Below, in pieces: positions 25,212 to 33,540 of a DNA stretch of 43,146 nt. Below the pieces are notes generated by a model. That model did no database searches, had not been told where the DNA came from, and saw only the letters and a program-made list of their open reading frames with translations. Numbering within the stretch: the stretch's first letter is position 1; every line of letters starts with the position of its first letter. Both the position numbers and the translations under genes were made by a program. Origin of the DNA: Crenothrix polyspora (lineage in GTDB: Bacteria > Pseudomonadota > Gammaproteobacteria > Methylococcales > Methylomonadaceae); assembly GCA_945902915.1 (NCBI GenBank), contig CAMDNJ010000008.1:1-43146 (forward strand), written 5' to 3'.

Positions 25212-27347
25212 GTGTTAAAGCTCGTTAAAATAATTCTGTCTGTCATTGCGACTTTCCTATTATTGATAGTGATTGCTGTTTTTACTGCTTATTTTTTGAT
25301 TGATCCAAATAATTACAAGTCTGAGATTGTCGCTGTTGTTAAAGAAAAAACCGGTAGAGAATTGAATTTGGCTGGGGAATTAAAATTATCTGTGCTTCCT
25401 TGGCTAGGTATTTCAACTGGGCAAATGTCCTTAAGTAATACAGCTGGCTTTCAAGATAAAAACTTCGCAACACTTGATGCGAGTGAGATTAAGCTTAATT
25501 TATTGCCATTATTGACTAGAAAAATTGATGTAAGTCGAATCGTTGTAAAAGGCTTGGTTTTAAATCTTGAGAAAAACTCAGTAGGTGAGCATAACTGGGA
25601 TAGTTTTACATCTATAAACACGCCAGAACAAGCGGCACCGGCTATTAATAATAACGAGGAGTCGCTTGCAGTTAATAGCTTATCCGTTTTAGCTGTGGGT
25701 GGTATAGCCATTGAAAATGCACAAATAAACTGGCGCGATCAAGTAACAGCTAAGACGCTACTCTTTAACGACATTAATTTAAAGGTCGACAGCTTTGCTT
25801 TAGATAAGCCAGTAGCACTGAATCTAACAGGCTTAGTTATAAAACCTGATAGCCCTTATAAAGCCGCTATACAATTTAGTTCTCAGTTTATTTTGTCTGA
25901 AAAGTTAGAGACTTTCGTATTAAATAATAGTGAGCTACAGGCAACTATAAGCATTGAAAATACAGCAAAACCTATAGTGGCGACACTTGCTGTAGCTAAT
26001 TTGTTGCTGGATAAGCCAGCACAAAGCGTTAAAACTTCTGGTGTAAAGCTTGTTGCCGACGAAATGGTGGTCAGCGCTGATTTAACAGGGCTTTATCTTG
26101 ATGATCATTATGCTCTTCAAGGCCCGGTAATAATATCGACTTTTAATCCTAGAGAGCTTATGGCTAGGCTAGGCATTAAGATACCTGATTTATCAGATAA
26201 ACAGGCTTTAACAGAGTCGTCACTGCGCTTTAATTTATCCGCGACAGACAAGACTCTTGAGTTACAAGAGCTAAGCTTAAATATCGATAATTCAAAAATA
26301 AAGGGTTCTGCACGGTTGCTGAGTTTTGTTGAGCCCGTCATAGCTATTAACTTAACAGCAGATTATCTTGATGTTGATCGTTATTTACCCTCAGTAAAAA
26401 ACAATGTGGTTAGTAAATTTTTTAGCCCGCTAGTTGCTATGGCTTTGGCTACTTATAATGTTCCGACAGATTTGTTAAGCAAGTTCAGTGTCGATAGCCA
26501 ATTGGGTTTGGCTAGTCTTAAGTTTAATGGCCTGTCATTAAATGACTACCAATTAAACTTGAAGGCAAGTAAGGGTCTGATTAACGCACAACAATCAGCT
26601 AAAGGTTTCTATAAGGGGGCTTATAGCGGCAATTTGAGTTTTGATATGCGTAATGCCAAAACCCTACTCGCCTTGGATGAAAAAATAACTCATGTCAATG
26701 TTGAATCCTTACTTAAAGACAGTAAAAGCAAGTTTCAAATGACAGGGTTGGTTGATGGCTCATGGCAGTTAAAGGGCCAGGGACAAACGATTGATGAGCT
26801 AAAGTCATCAGTGACGGGCGATATACATTTTTTATTTAAAGACACTGAAATCAAAGGCTTTAATTTACAAGCGATGCTGGATCGTGCTCATGTCAGTAGT
26901 GATGCCATAGATGCCCCTCAGGTGAATCATGATTTAACACGGTTTTCTAGTCTTTCAGGTAATTCCGTGCTGGCTAAGGGCATTATTCATACTAATGATT
27001 TAGTCGCAACTACCGCTACGCTGCATATTAACGGCAAGGGCAGTGTTGATCTTAATACAGAACAATTGGATTATAAATTACAGGCCCAGCTTATCAAGGC
27101 GGCAGCTACTCCCAGCAGTGCTGAGCAGCTTTATGATACGCCCATCTCAATGGCCGTCACCGGTAGCTTAAGTCAGCCTAATTATGCGCTAGACGTTTCG
27201 GCGCTATTAACAGAAAAGAACAAAGCCAAAATAGCGGCCTTTGTGGATAAGAATAAAGAAAAAATAGACAGTATCGTCAATAAGATTGACCAAAAAATAG
27301 GGCCGGGAGTCGGTAATTTATTAAAAGGTCTTTTTGGTAAGCACTGA
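25212..27347 (+). CDS. asmA: AsmA family protein
   Basis: 711 residues. An N-terminal inner-membrane helix (~5-29) is followed by [31 protein letters not shown], the AsmA domain signature. A long periplasmic beta-rich region follows, and a C-terminal AsmA_2-like part has [37 protein letters not shown] and [18 protein letters not shown]. AsmA-like proteins are thought to bridge the periplasm for phospholipid transfer and outer-membrane homeostasis. GTG start at 25212 with AGGAAAG just upstream. mutY follows after 2 bases, giving the known asmA-mutY-yggX order. Confidence 0.93.
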   Translation: MLKLVKIILSVIATFLLLIVIAVFTAYFLIDPNNYKSEIVAVVKEKTGRELNLAGELKLSVLPWLGISTGQMSLSNTAGFQDKNFATLDASEIKLNLLPLLTRKIDVSRIVVKGLVLNLEKNSVGEHNWDSFTSINTPEQAAPAINNNEESLAVNSLSVLAVGGIAIENAQINWRDQVTAKTLLFNDINLKVDSFALDKPVALNLTGLVIKPDSPYKAAIQFSSQFILSEKLETFVLNNSELQATISIENTAKPIVATLAVANLLLDKPAQSVKTSGVKLVADEMVVSADLTGLYLDDHYALQGPVIISTFNPRELMARLGIKIPDLSDKQALTESSLRFNLSATDKTLELQELSLNIDNSKIKGSARLLSFVEPVIAINLTADYLDVDRYLPSVKNNVVSKFFSPLVAMALATYNVPTDLLSKFSVDSQLGLASLKFNGLSLNDYQLNLKASKGLINAQQSAKGFYKGAYSGNLSFDMRNAKTLLALDEKITHVNVESLLKDSKSKFQMTGLVDGSWQLKGQGQTIDELKSSVTGDIHFLFKDTEIKGFNLQAMLDRAHVSSDAIDAPQVNHDLTRFSSLSGNSVLAKGIIHTNDLVATTATLHINGKGSVDLNTEQLDYKLQAQLIKAAATPSSAEQLYDTPISMAVTGSLSQPNYALDVSALLTEKNKAKIAAFVDKNKEKIDSIVNKIDQKIGPGVGNLLKGLFGKH

Positions 27348-27349
27348 TC

Positions 27350-28417
27350 ATGATGAGTCCTTTACTATTCCAGCAGCAGGTTCTGACTTGGTTCGATGTA
27401 CATGGCCGTAAAGATTTACCTTGGCAGCAGGCTATCACGCCCTATAAAGTCTGGGTGTCAGAGATCATGTTGCAGCAAACGCAAGTCACTACCGTCATTC
27501 CTTACTTTAATGCCTTTATAGCGCAATTTCCGACCATCGAGCACTTGGCCAAAGCGCCGCTAGATCAGGTCTTGCATCAATGGTCAGGTTTGGGTTATTA
27601 CGCAAGAGGGCGCAATCTGCATAAAGCCGCACAATTGATTGTGGCGCAGGGTTATTTTCCTGAAACGCTGGATGAGTTAGTGGCCTTGCCCGGCATAGGT
27701 ATATCGACCGCAGGAGCTATTCTTAGCATCGTTTTCAAGAAAAGCGAACCTATCCTTGATGGTAATGTAAAAAGAGTGCTATCGCGCTTTAAAGCGGTTA
27801 ATGGTTGGCCTGGCAATAGTCAGGTTAATAAAACCTTATGGGCGATCAGTGCGCAGCTGACGCCGATAACGCGAGTCGCAGATTACACGCAAGCGATGAT
27901 GGATTTAGGCGCAACCATCTGTACGCGCAGTAAACCGGCTTGTGATAGCTGTCCTCTTGAAAGTCATTGCCTGGCTAGGCAGCAGGGTATCGTTTCCTTA
28001 TTACCTACGCCTAAACCAAGGAAAGTATTGCCCGTAAAGACATTGGTTTTGTTAATGCTCAGTAATCATCTCAATCAAGTGTATTTGGAGAAAAGACCGC
28101 CTACCGGTATTTGGGGTGGTTTATGGAGTCTGCCAGAATTTGCTGATATTGATACCGCGCATGACTGGTGCTTAGCTAAACAGATAACAGCCTACGATAC
28201 TCAGATGTTAGCCTTGCAGCGCCATACCTTCTCCCATTATCATTTAGATTACACAACGCTGTTGATGGAAACCGATAACCCTATAAATTTTGTGATGGAA
28301 GCAAATCAGGCGCTCTGGTATAACCCTAAGCAGAAAGAAGCGTTGGGTTTGCCAGCGCCTATAAAATTACTAGTGCAGCAACATATTGGAGATAACAACA
28401 ATGACGAAAATGGTTAA
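27350..28417 (+). CDS. mutY: A/G-specific adenine DNA glycosylase MutY
   Basis: Removes adenine mispaired with 8-oxoguanine. At 355 residues it is of normal length. It shows [19 protein letters not shown], the helix-hairpin-helix [12 protein letters not shown] with the catalytic aspartate just beyond ([12 protein letters not shown]), the four-cysteine Fe-S loop [17 protein letters not shown], and a C-terminal Nudix-like recognition domain ([15 protein letters not shown]). The start is ATG 27350 or 27353. Its 3' end overlaps yggX by 17 bases. Confidence 0.97.
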   Translation: MMSPLLFQQQVLTWFDVHGRKDLPWQQAITPYKVWVSEIMLQQTQVTTVIPYFNAFIAQFPTIEHLAKAPLDQVLHQWSGLGYYARGRNLHKAAQLIVAQGYFPETLDELVALPGIGISTAGAILSIVFKKSEPILDGNVKRVLSRFKAVNGWPGNSQVNKTLWAISAQLTPITRVADYTQAMMDLGATICTRSKPACDSCPLESHCLARQQGIVSLLPTPKPRKVLPVKTLVLLMLSNHLNQVYLEKRPPTGIWGGLWSLPEFADIDTAHDWCLAKQITAYDTQMLALQRHTFSHYHLDYTTLLMETDNPINFVMEANQALWYNPKQKEALGLPAPIKLLVQQHIGDNNNDENG

Positions 28418-28673
28418 GTGCGTAAAGTTAGGTATAGAAGCAGAAGGTCTTGATGACGTACCTTTTCCTGGTGCTAAGGGCTTAGAAATTTTTGAAAATG
28501 TTTCTAAGCAAGCTTGGAAAGAATGGTTAGCTAAACAAACGATGTTAATCAATGAGAATAAATTGGCCAGCTTTGATCCTAAGGCTAGAGAATTTTTAGC
28601 CAATGAGCGTACCAAGTTTTTATTTGAAGGCAATAACGAAATGCCTGAGGGTTACGTGCCGCCTAATGCCTAG
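28401..28673 (+). CDS. yggX: Probable Fe(2+)-trafficking protein YggX
   Basis: 90 residues from ATG 28401 (TGGAGA eight to ten bases upstream). It has the YggX pattern: an N-terminal [20 protein letters not shown] with the single cysteine, [17 protein letters not shown], and the ending with EMPEGYVPP. It protects Fe-S enzymes from oxidation and is usually co-transcribed with mutY, as here, where the two genes overlap. Confidence 0.96.
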   Translation: MTKMVKCVKLGIEAEGLDDVPFPGAKGLEIFENVSKQAWKEWLAKQTMLINENKLASFDPKAREFLANERTKFLFEGNNEMPEGYVPPNA

Positions 28674-28719
28674 GTGTGATTAACTGATGTTACCCAGATA
28701 GTGTGTGTTTTGTTTTTGT

Positions 28720-28740
28720 GTCGCTAATGCGACGGTTTTT
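28720..28740 (+). terminator. Terminator after asmA-mutY-yggX
   Basis: Short stem GTCGC/GCGAC (28720-28724, 28729-28733) with a TAAT loop followed by GGTTTTT, 46 bp after yggX. Confidence 0.6.
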
Positions 28741-28766
28741 GATAGGGTTCTCGCACCCGAAGGCGA

Positions 28767-28800
28767 GATACTTTCTTTTGCGCAGCTAAAAGAAAGTATC
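28767..28800. repeat. Perfect 13-bp inverted repeat, probable dispersed repeat
   Basis: GATACTTTCTTTT (28767-28779), 8-base loop GCGCAGCT, and the exact complement (28788-28800). The whole unit, including the flanking CCGAAGGCGA, resembles intergenic repeats that are common in proteobacterial genomes. It has no T-tract and is unlikely to be a standard terminator. Confidence 0.65.
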
Positions 28801-28921
28801 CAAAAAAAAGGCGGCTCGATTACCGCTCAATCTGTGCTCCTCGGTTTTGTTGCGGCAAACGAGAATAAAACGACGTCATTGCGTAATATCAGTGATTATA
28901 AGTGCAGGGATTAGCATTTTA

Positions 28922-28947
28922 GGGTGGATAAGCCTAGCGCATCCACC
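28922..28947. repeat. GGTGGAT/ATCCACC inverted repeat
   Basis: GGTGGAT (28923-28929) and ATCCACC (28941-28947) flank AAGCCTAGCGC. A related piece (AGGTGGATGCACTC) recurs at about 29010-29025. Sequences of this kind (GGTGGAT...GCGCATCCACC) are, from memory, dispersed in methanotroph and other gammaproteobacterial genomes. Confidence 0.6.
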
Positions 28948-29169
28948 ATTTCACATTTTTGAATCAGAAGCGTTGTCAGCGAGATTATATTCAAGCTGGT
29001 CGCTACTTAGGTGGATGCACTCTCGTTTGCCGCGCCAAGCTCCCTTTCGGGTAGGTAAGCCCGATTAACACAGCGGCCTCATTATTTGTTTTTTAAACTG
29101 CCGAATGGCTGCGTAACAGCAGTCCCGAATTAATATAATACAAGTTAAGGCAGGATACCCATAAATTAG

Positions 29170-29275
29170 GCGTAGCCCTAAAGTTCGCAGGGAAAGCACT
29201 ACGTGTTGCAGGAAATGCCCTGAAGGTTGCAGGTAACGTGGCGGCTCTTTTTAGCAAAGTACCGCACTTGGCAGG
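29170..29275 (-). repeat. Degenerate 21-bp tandem repeat
   Basis: On the minus strand, about four to five imperfect 21-bp units of the type (T/C)TNCCTGCAANNNNNAGNGC would encode a heptad (L/F)PA(T/N)xRA. They sit inside an open frame on 29093-29470 that otherwise shows no family resemblance, so I treat this as a DNA-level repeat, not a confirmed gene. Confidence 0.45.
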
Positions 29276-29775
29276 GACTATGGCGAACGTCATAAATATA
29301 CTCCCGAAGGTTTTTGTCCACTCCCTAAGGACAATAGTGAAAGGCAAACATATATTTATTAGTTTACTCAGATTTATTGTTTTAAGACTGAGGTCTTTAG
29401 TGCGGCTGGTCGAGTTCATAAGGAGGCAACTCCAAAGTCGAAGGAAGGCCCCGAAGGTCTTAGGACTCAAGGTGCAGGACGCGCTATTATAGCTAAAAGA
29501 CGTAGTTTTTTTCTTGCAAGCTTCGCCATCGATGCCAGAAGATCGAGCTCTAGTGCTAAGATGTTTAGCTTTTACCTTTAAGCCAACAAGGATAGGCTTA
29601 CGACTATGAGCACTGACAGTTTCTTTCCCAGCACAAAGGTCACGCTGATCGCTGTGCTTGCTCGTTATGTTTTAAGACGTCCTATTAACGGCGCGGACTG
29701 AGGCTGAGCGCAGAGGAAATTACTGCCATCTAGGGTGTGAGCGTAGCGACTTGTGTGCCTTTTGCTATAGAGCGC

Positions 29776-30795
29776 CTATGCACTCAAAAACATGGCATCG
29801 CCATAACTAAAAAACCGGTAAGACTCCTTTATGGCGTGTTGATAAGCATTTTTAATCTCATCGTAACCGGCAAACGCAGAAATCATCATTAACAAGGTAG
29901 ATTCAGGTAAATGAAAGTTAGTTAATAAAGCGTCAACTGACTTAAAAGCATAGCCCGGTGTAATAAATAAAGCCGTGTCACCAAAGCCAGCCATCAATTG
30001 GCCGCTAGTAGAGGCTGATTCTAAAGCTCTGACCGCGGTAGTGCCAATAGCAATAACTCGCCCACCACGCTCTCTAGTGCGTTGTACTGCATCGACTGTG
30101 GCTTGTGGCACGGCAAAATACTCTTTGTGCATGACATGGTCGGCCAAGTTTTCTGCGCGCACCGGTTGAAAAGTGCCGCTACCTACATGTAAGGTGACGA
30201 AAGCTGTTGGTATGTTGAGAGCTTTAATTTTAGCCATTAGCGCCTCGTTAAAATGTAAGCCCGCAGTGGGAGCAGCTACAGCCCCCGCTTCTTTAGCAAA
30301 CACCGTTTGATAGCGAGTTAAATCCGAGGCATCATCAGCGCGGGTAATATAAGGCGGTAAAGGGATATGGCCAATTAAATCTAATAGCTCCATTACGGTC
30401 GTGTTTGCAAACTCTAAGATAAATAAATCATCTGCTCGCCCTAGTACGGTACAGCTGTAGCCTTGATCCAGTTCGATTAAGGCGCCGGCTTTGGGCGACT
30501 TACTGGCTTTAATGTGAGCCAAAGCCTGATGATCGTCGAGTAGGCGTTCAATTAATATTTCAATTTTACCGCCGCTTTGCTTTTTTCCGTACAGCCTAGC
30601 GGGAATAACCTTAGTGTCATTAAAAACCAATAAATCTTGGTCATTAATTAAGTCAATAAAGTCGGTAAATTGCCGATCTGTTAGATGCCCTGAGTTTTTA
30701 TCCATACACAAAAGGCGACTTGCATCACGTTCTGCTAAAGGTTTTTGGGCGATTAAGGAATCAGGTAATTGATAGGTAAAGTCACTTTTTTTCAT
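29776..30795 (-). CDS. queA: S-adenosylmethionine:tRNA ribosyltransferase-isomerase QueA
   Basis: Makes epoxyqueuosine in tRNA by transferring the ribosyl part of SAM to 7-aminomethyl-7-deazaguanine. At 339 residues it is close to the usual 345-356. The N-terminus [25 protein letters not shown], the [11 protein letters not shown] region, [19 protein letters not shown], and the end [18 protein letters not shown] are family hallmarks. Transcription is leftward, away from tRNA-Leu; tgt is not adjacent on either side. Confidence 0.97.
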   Translation of the reverse strand: MKKSDFTYQLPDSLIAQKPLAERDASRLLCMDKNSGHLTDRQFTDFIDLINDQDLLVFNDTKVIPARLYGKKQSGGKIEILIERLLDDHQALAHIKASKSPKAGALIELDQGYSCTVLGRADDLFILEFANTTVMELLDLIGHIPLPPYITRADDASDLTRYQTVFAKEAGAVAAPTAGLHFNEALMAKIKALNIPTAFVTLHVGSGTFQPVRAENLADHVMHKEYFAVPQATVDAVQRTRERGGRVIAIGTTAVRALESASTSGQLMAGFGDTALFITPGYAFKSVDALLTNFHLPESTLLMMISAFAGYDEIKNAYQHAIKESYRFFSYGDAMFLSA

Positions 30796-30885
30796 AGCCG
30801 ACGATATTATCAGGTTAAGGCCATGAATACACCATTAAAATAAGCTAGCTTTTACTAAAAACTGTCCTTATAATGTTCGTTCTTT

Positions 30886-30972
30886 GCCGGGATGGCGGAA
30901 CTGGTAGACGCGCCGGATTCAAAATCCGGTTGGGGTGACTCAGTGCCGGTTCGATTCCGGCTCTCGGTACCA
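30886..30972 (+). tRNA. tRNA-Leu (anticodon CAA)
   Basis: 87 bases with encoded CCA. The acceptor stem GCCGGGA pairs with TCTCGGT through two G-U pairs. The D-loop GGCGGAACTGGTAGACGC is typical of leucine tRNAs. The anticodon stem CCGGA/TCCGG encloses loop TTCAAAA, giving anticodon CAA. A long variable arm (TGGGGTGACTCA) marks class II. The T arm is GCCGG-TTCGATT-CCGGC. A TATAAT box lies at 30869-30874, about 12 bases upstream. The gene borders the accessory island and is a likely integration target. Confidence 0.97.
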
Positions 30973-31002
30973 AATTCTGGTTTCGAGAAGTGCAAAGAAA
31001 CC

Positions 31003-31040
31003 AATGGCTTAGAGAGCGTTACGTTCTCTAGGCCATTTTT
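31003..31040 (+). terminator. Terminator after tRNA-Leu
   Basis: AATGGCTTAGAGA (31003-31015) pairs with TCTCTAGGCCATT (31025-31037) with one mismatch, followed by TTT, 30 bp after the tRNA. Confidence 0.8.
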
Positions 31041-31179
31041 CATTGTGTTGTAGTATTCTGTTAAAGCCTTCTGCGTGACACTAACGTGCCAGTAAAAAAT
31101 AACTCCACACAATAAACCGCAATTCCTGCCAATAATTAAGGCACAAAAAGAACCTGTCAATCGGCTCCTAAATTGTCCA
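31041..31179. other. Non-coding spacer between tRNA-Leu terminator and integrase remnant
   Basis: No gene or repeat recognised. If the tRNA was the attachment site, the left junction of the island should fall between the tRNA 3' end and 31180, but no second copy of the tRNA 3' end is seen in the window. Confidence 0.4.
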
Positions 31180-31308
31180 TTACATTGCCCCAAATATTTT
31201 TGCATTCATCGATGCAAGCACCTTACTTAGATGACCGTCTGCTAAATGCGCGTAACGCTTCACCATGCTTAAGGTTTTATGTCCTAGCACTTCGGCTATC
31301 TCTGCCAA
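31180..31308 (-). pseudogene. Tyrosine recombinase (integrase) remnant A, last 42 codons
   Basis: On the minus strand the frame from 31308 to the stop at 31182-31180 reads LAEIAEVLGHKTLSMVKRYA, then HLADGHLSKVLASMNAKIFGAM. This is the C-terminal end of a phage-type integrase: LGH motif and the region with the catalytic tyrosine (KRYAHL). Everything upstream, including the HxLR box, is lost at 31308, where the AbiE operon end begins. It shares 59 identical bases with remnant B at 33122-33180 and differs downstream. Confidence 0.85.
31250..31308. repeat. Direct repeat copy 1 (59 bp, integrase 3' end)
   Basis: Identical over 59 bases to 33122-33180. The two copies bracket the AbiE module and diverge abruptly at 31309 and 33181. 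Confidence 0.9.
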
Positions 31309-31324
31309 TCTCCTTATACATAAC

Positions 31325-32284
31325 TTATAACAGCACCAAATTCTTTTCAATTACAGAGAGTACTTCATCAAAAGCAGGCTGTCCTTGATAATAAAGCGCA
31401 GCACGGCGCTCATATTCCTTTTGGTAAAGATCTCGTGTATGAGCATCGCTTAGAACAAGAGCTTCATTTTCTATGAGGTCTTTCTGAAGATCAATATTGG
31501 GGAAACGCAGATTCTTATGGGCATAGTATTCATCCGTACCAATAAATGTTTGAACCAAATCATTTTGTAAAAGACAGAAAACATCATAGTAATGGCGCAT
31601 AAAGTTAGGTGGAAATGTACCGCCCGCCGCTTGGTATTGTCTGTATTTAGTGACAATAGCTTGTAACTTTTCTACTAAAGTATAGCCGGGGTCATAACAA
31701 TGAATTTGAAATGCTCTACTATCAAGGACATCAACTTTTTTATCTAAGGCAAAATCCATGGCCCATGAGCTGATGTCTAAGGGCCGATTTGGGATAACAT
31801 TATCAAATCCAACTTCGAGTAGAACTCCTTCTTTAGCGCTGCCATCTGATGGAAACTTAGATTCATAATAAAGTCGAATACCGCCACTAAAATATTTCGG
31901 TGGGCTATCAAACTGCGTATCCCGATCAACGTTTACAATGCCAGGTATGCTGATGCTACTGGCCAGATAATCGTAATAGTTCTTGCGACCTAGGCAATCC
32001 TTTTCTTTGTCATGATTTCTGGATGTTCTTACTTGCATGCCTTTTGGAGGAACAATAAGAATATCAATGTCTTCAGAGAAACGATGAATGATACCGTATT
32101 CCTTAGAAAGTGATGTCCCACCCTTAAGCTGAAACTCGTACCCAGTGAGTTTGAGGCCATAAAGACAGTGCATGATCCAATAATCTTTTTCAGCTAGGTA
32201 CGGATCGATATTACGCCCACCCGCAACGATTTGAATAAGATCGCTAAAATCAGTGTGCTCATGAAGATAAATATTAGGCGGCAT
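31325..32284 (-). CDS. abiEii: AbiEii/AbiGii family nucleotidyltransferase toxin
   Basis: Toxin of a type IV toxin-antitoxin, phage-abortive-infection pair (DUF1814 family). 319 residues: the nucleotidyltransferase motif KGGTSLSK (54-61) is followed by RFSEDIDI with the metal-binding D72/D74. The conserved YTLVEKLQAIVTKYR and RHYYDVFCL segments complete motifs III and IV. Known members modify tRNA by adding nucleotides; the substrate here is unknown. The ATG overlaps the end of the upstream antitoxin gene by 11 bases. The 3' end abuts integrase remnant A, 16 bp away. All catalytic motifs are intact. Confidence 0.92.
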   Translation of the reverse strand: MPPNIYLHEHTDFSDLIQIVAGGRNIDPYLAEKDYWIMHCLYGLKLTGYEFQLKGGTSLSKEYGIIHRFSEDIDILIVPPKGMQVRTSRNHDKEKDCLGRKNYYDYLASSISIPGIVNVDRDTQFDSPPKYFSGGIRLYYESKFPSDGSAKEGVLLEVGFDNVIPNRPLDISSWAMDFALDKKVDVLDSRAFQIHCYDPGYTLVEKLQAIVTKYRQYQAAGGTFPPNFMRHYYDVFCLLQNDLVQTFIGTDEYYAHKNLRFPNIDLQKDLIENEALVLSDAHTRDLYQKEYERRAALYYQGQPAFDEVLSVIEKNLVLL

Positions 32285-32870
32285 GATTCATCTCGTCAGA
32301 ACGGAAGAGTTTTTCAAAAAAATTCTTTGTTCTTGCTCCTGCATACATTGTAACGGCGCTCATTAGTTTGACCTTATCCATACTGCGTACTTTTTCGGCA
32401 ACGTTATTTCGAACGCTTTCTTTGTCCTCAGCTAGGAACTTAAGATTGTTGATAAGATCGACTAACAAGAATTCAGGGCTGCTTTTTTCAGGAAATCGCG
32501 CTCTTTTCAAAAAAAAGAATTGTCGTCCATTCAGGTTATATCGGCCATCACGCTTATGGTTATAAACTAACTTCTCATTGTAAAGTTGCGTAGTGCCTAC
32601 ACCTAGGGAGTTATAGGCATTTAAAGATGCCATATAAAAATGATCGTCTTTAAGAAAAGCCCGAACAAGAGTTGCGTCCTCTGGCGGCACATCACCAAAA
32701 GCTGTTTTCTTAGGGTAATAGTAAAGCCCCCCCGCAAGCTTTTGAATAACTCCTTTGCCGACCAGTTGCTGTAAATGGCGATCGACGGAATTTGACCATT
32801 GAGCTAGATCAGTACGCCGATAAACTTGCCCAGGTTGAAGATGTTCTTGTAGTTCGTTAACTTTATGCAT
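32274..32870 (-). CDS. abiEi: AbiEi-type antitoxin (DUF6088 family)
   Basis: Antitoxin and probable autorepressor of the AbiE pair. 198 residues: an N-terminal winged helix-turn-helix (PGQVYRRTDLAQWSNSVDRHLQQLVGKGVI then a GLYYYPKK wing, split across ~10-55) and a C-terminal domain ending in the tail GARTKNFFEKLF. Start ATG 32870 has the very strong TAAGGAGG at 32882-32875. It precedes the toxin gene and overlaps it, the standard order. A palindrome in its promoter is the likely operator. Confidence 0.88.
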   Translation of the reverse strand: MHKVNELQEHLQPGQVYRRTDLAQWSNSVDRHLQQLVGKGVIQKLAGGLYYYPKKTAFGDVPPEDATLVRAFLKDDHFYMASLNAYNSLGVGTTQLYNEKLVYNHKRDGRYNLNGRQFFFLKRARFPEKSSPEFLLVDLINNLKFLAEDKESVRNNVAEKVRSMDKVKLMSAVTMYAGARTKNFFEKLFRSDEMNHAA

Positions 32871-32888
32871 AGCCCCTCCTTAGTTGAT

Positions 32889-32917
32889 ACTATAAAACAA
32901 CTTAGGGTTGTTGTCAC
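32889..32917 (-). promoter_or_regulatory. AbiE promoter with palindromic operator in the spacer
   Basis: Reading leftward: -35 GTGACA (32917-32912), a 17-bp spacer, and -10 TATAGT (32894-32889). An inverted repeat AACAAC-N5-GTTGTT (32896-32912) fills the spacer almost exactly, as expected for an autorepressor site. The predicted transcript start (~32882) leaves a very short leader, so the exact promoter is tentative. Confidence 0.55.
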
Positions 32918-33051
32918 ATTTTAGTCTAAAAATCATGCATTACCTTGGTATTGTTTATATCTCCATTAACACAAATAATCTCAAGCCTAAAAATTAACTC
33001 TTATACTGCTAATTCGGTAGCAAGTAACTATTGTTATGCTTGATGCCATAA

Positions 33052-33363
33052 TCAAACATCTCCAAATATTTTGGCATTCATGCTAGCAACTACATTGCTT
33101 ACATGGTCGTCCGAAAGGTGAGCGTAACGCTTCACCATGCTTAAGGTTTTATGTCCTAGCACTTCGGCTATCTCTGCCAAACTAGCGCCATTCATCGCTA
33201 AATATGACGCTGTGCAATGTCTCAAGTCATGCCAGTGAAAGTCCTTAACGTCTGCTCGTTCCATTGCATATTTAAAAGCGCTCCTTATATCTATCGGTTT
33301 TTGTGATGGATTGTGAATTATATGATTTTCGACTAAGCATATATTTAAGAGCTGAATCGTCAT
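33052..33363 (-). pseudogene. Tyrosine recombinase (integrase) remnant B, C-terminal part
   Basis: Open frame of 103 codons whose last ~80 are the catalytic C-terminus of a phage integrase: FHWHDLRHCTASYLAMNGA (HxLRH box) then EIAEVLGHKTLSMVKRYAHL with the second histidine and the nucleophilic tyrosine. The N-terminal DNA-binding and core domains are missing, and the first ~20 codons look unrelated, so this is a 5'-truncated gene. It lies between the AbiE promoter and hsdM and shares an identical 59-bp segment with remnant A. Confidence 0.85.
33122..33180. repeat. Direct repeat copy 2 (59 bp, integrase 3' end)
   Basis: Identical to 31250-31308; see integrase remnants A and B. Confidence 0.9.
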
Positions 33364-33540
33364 TAAATTTAATGAACATTGAATTTTTATAGTAATGTCT
33401 TCAGGTAATTATGAGCTGAGTGTTAATTCCATATTTTATGGAGAATACGCTTAACTGAATGCGATTTTTAAATTTAAATATCATAAAGTGCTATAAAGTA
33501 AGGCATTAGCAATAATTCATAGCTTACTAGCAAAAAACAC

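Larger units (their letters stand above)
28741..29775. other. Repeat-rich intergenic region without a supportable gene
   Basis: About 1 kb between the yggX terminator and queA. Several short open frames exist on both strands, but none has a credible start region or family match. It holds the inverted repeats and degenerate tandem repeat listed separately, and looks like an accumulation of dispersed repetitive fragments. The 29480-29775 part shows no clear structure. Confidence 0.6.

Noticed and set aside
28705-29068. Two open frames of 69 and 73 codons after yggX
   Set aside because: They run through inverted repeats, have no ribosome-binding site and no family resemblance.
29093-29470. 125-codon minus-strand open frame
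   Set aside because: The only regular feature is the 21-bp tandem repeat; no start signal and no recognisable domain.
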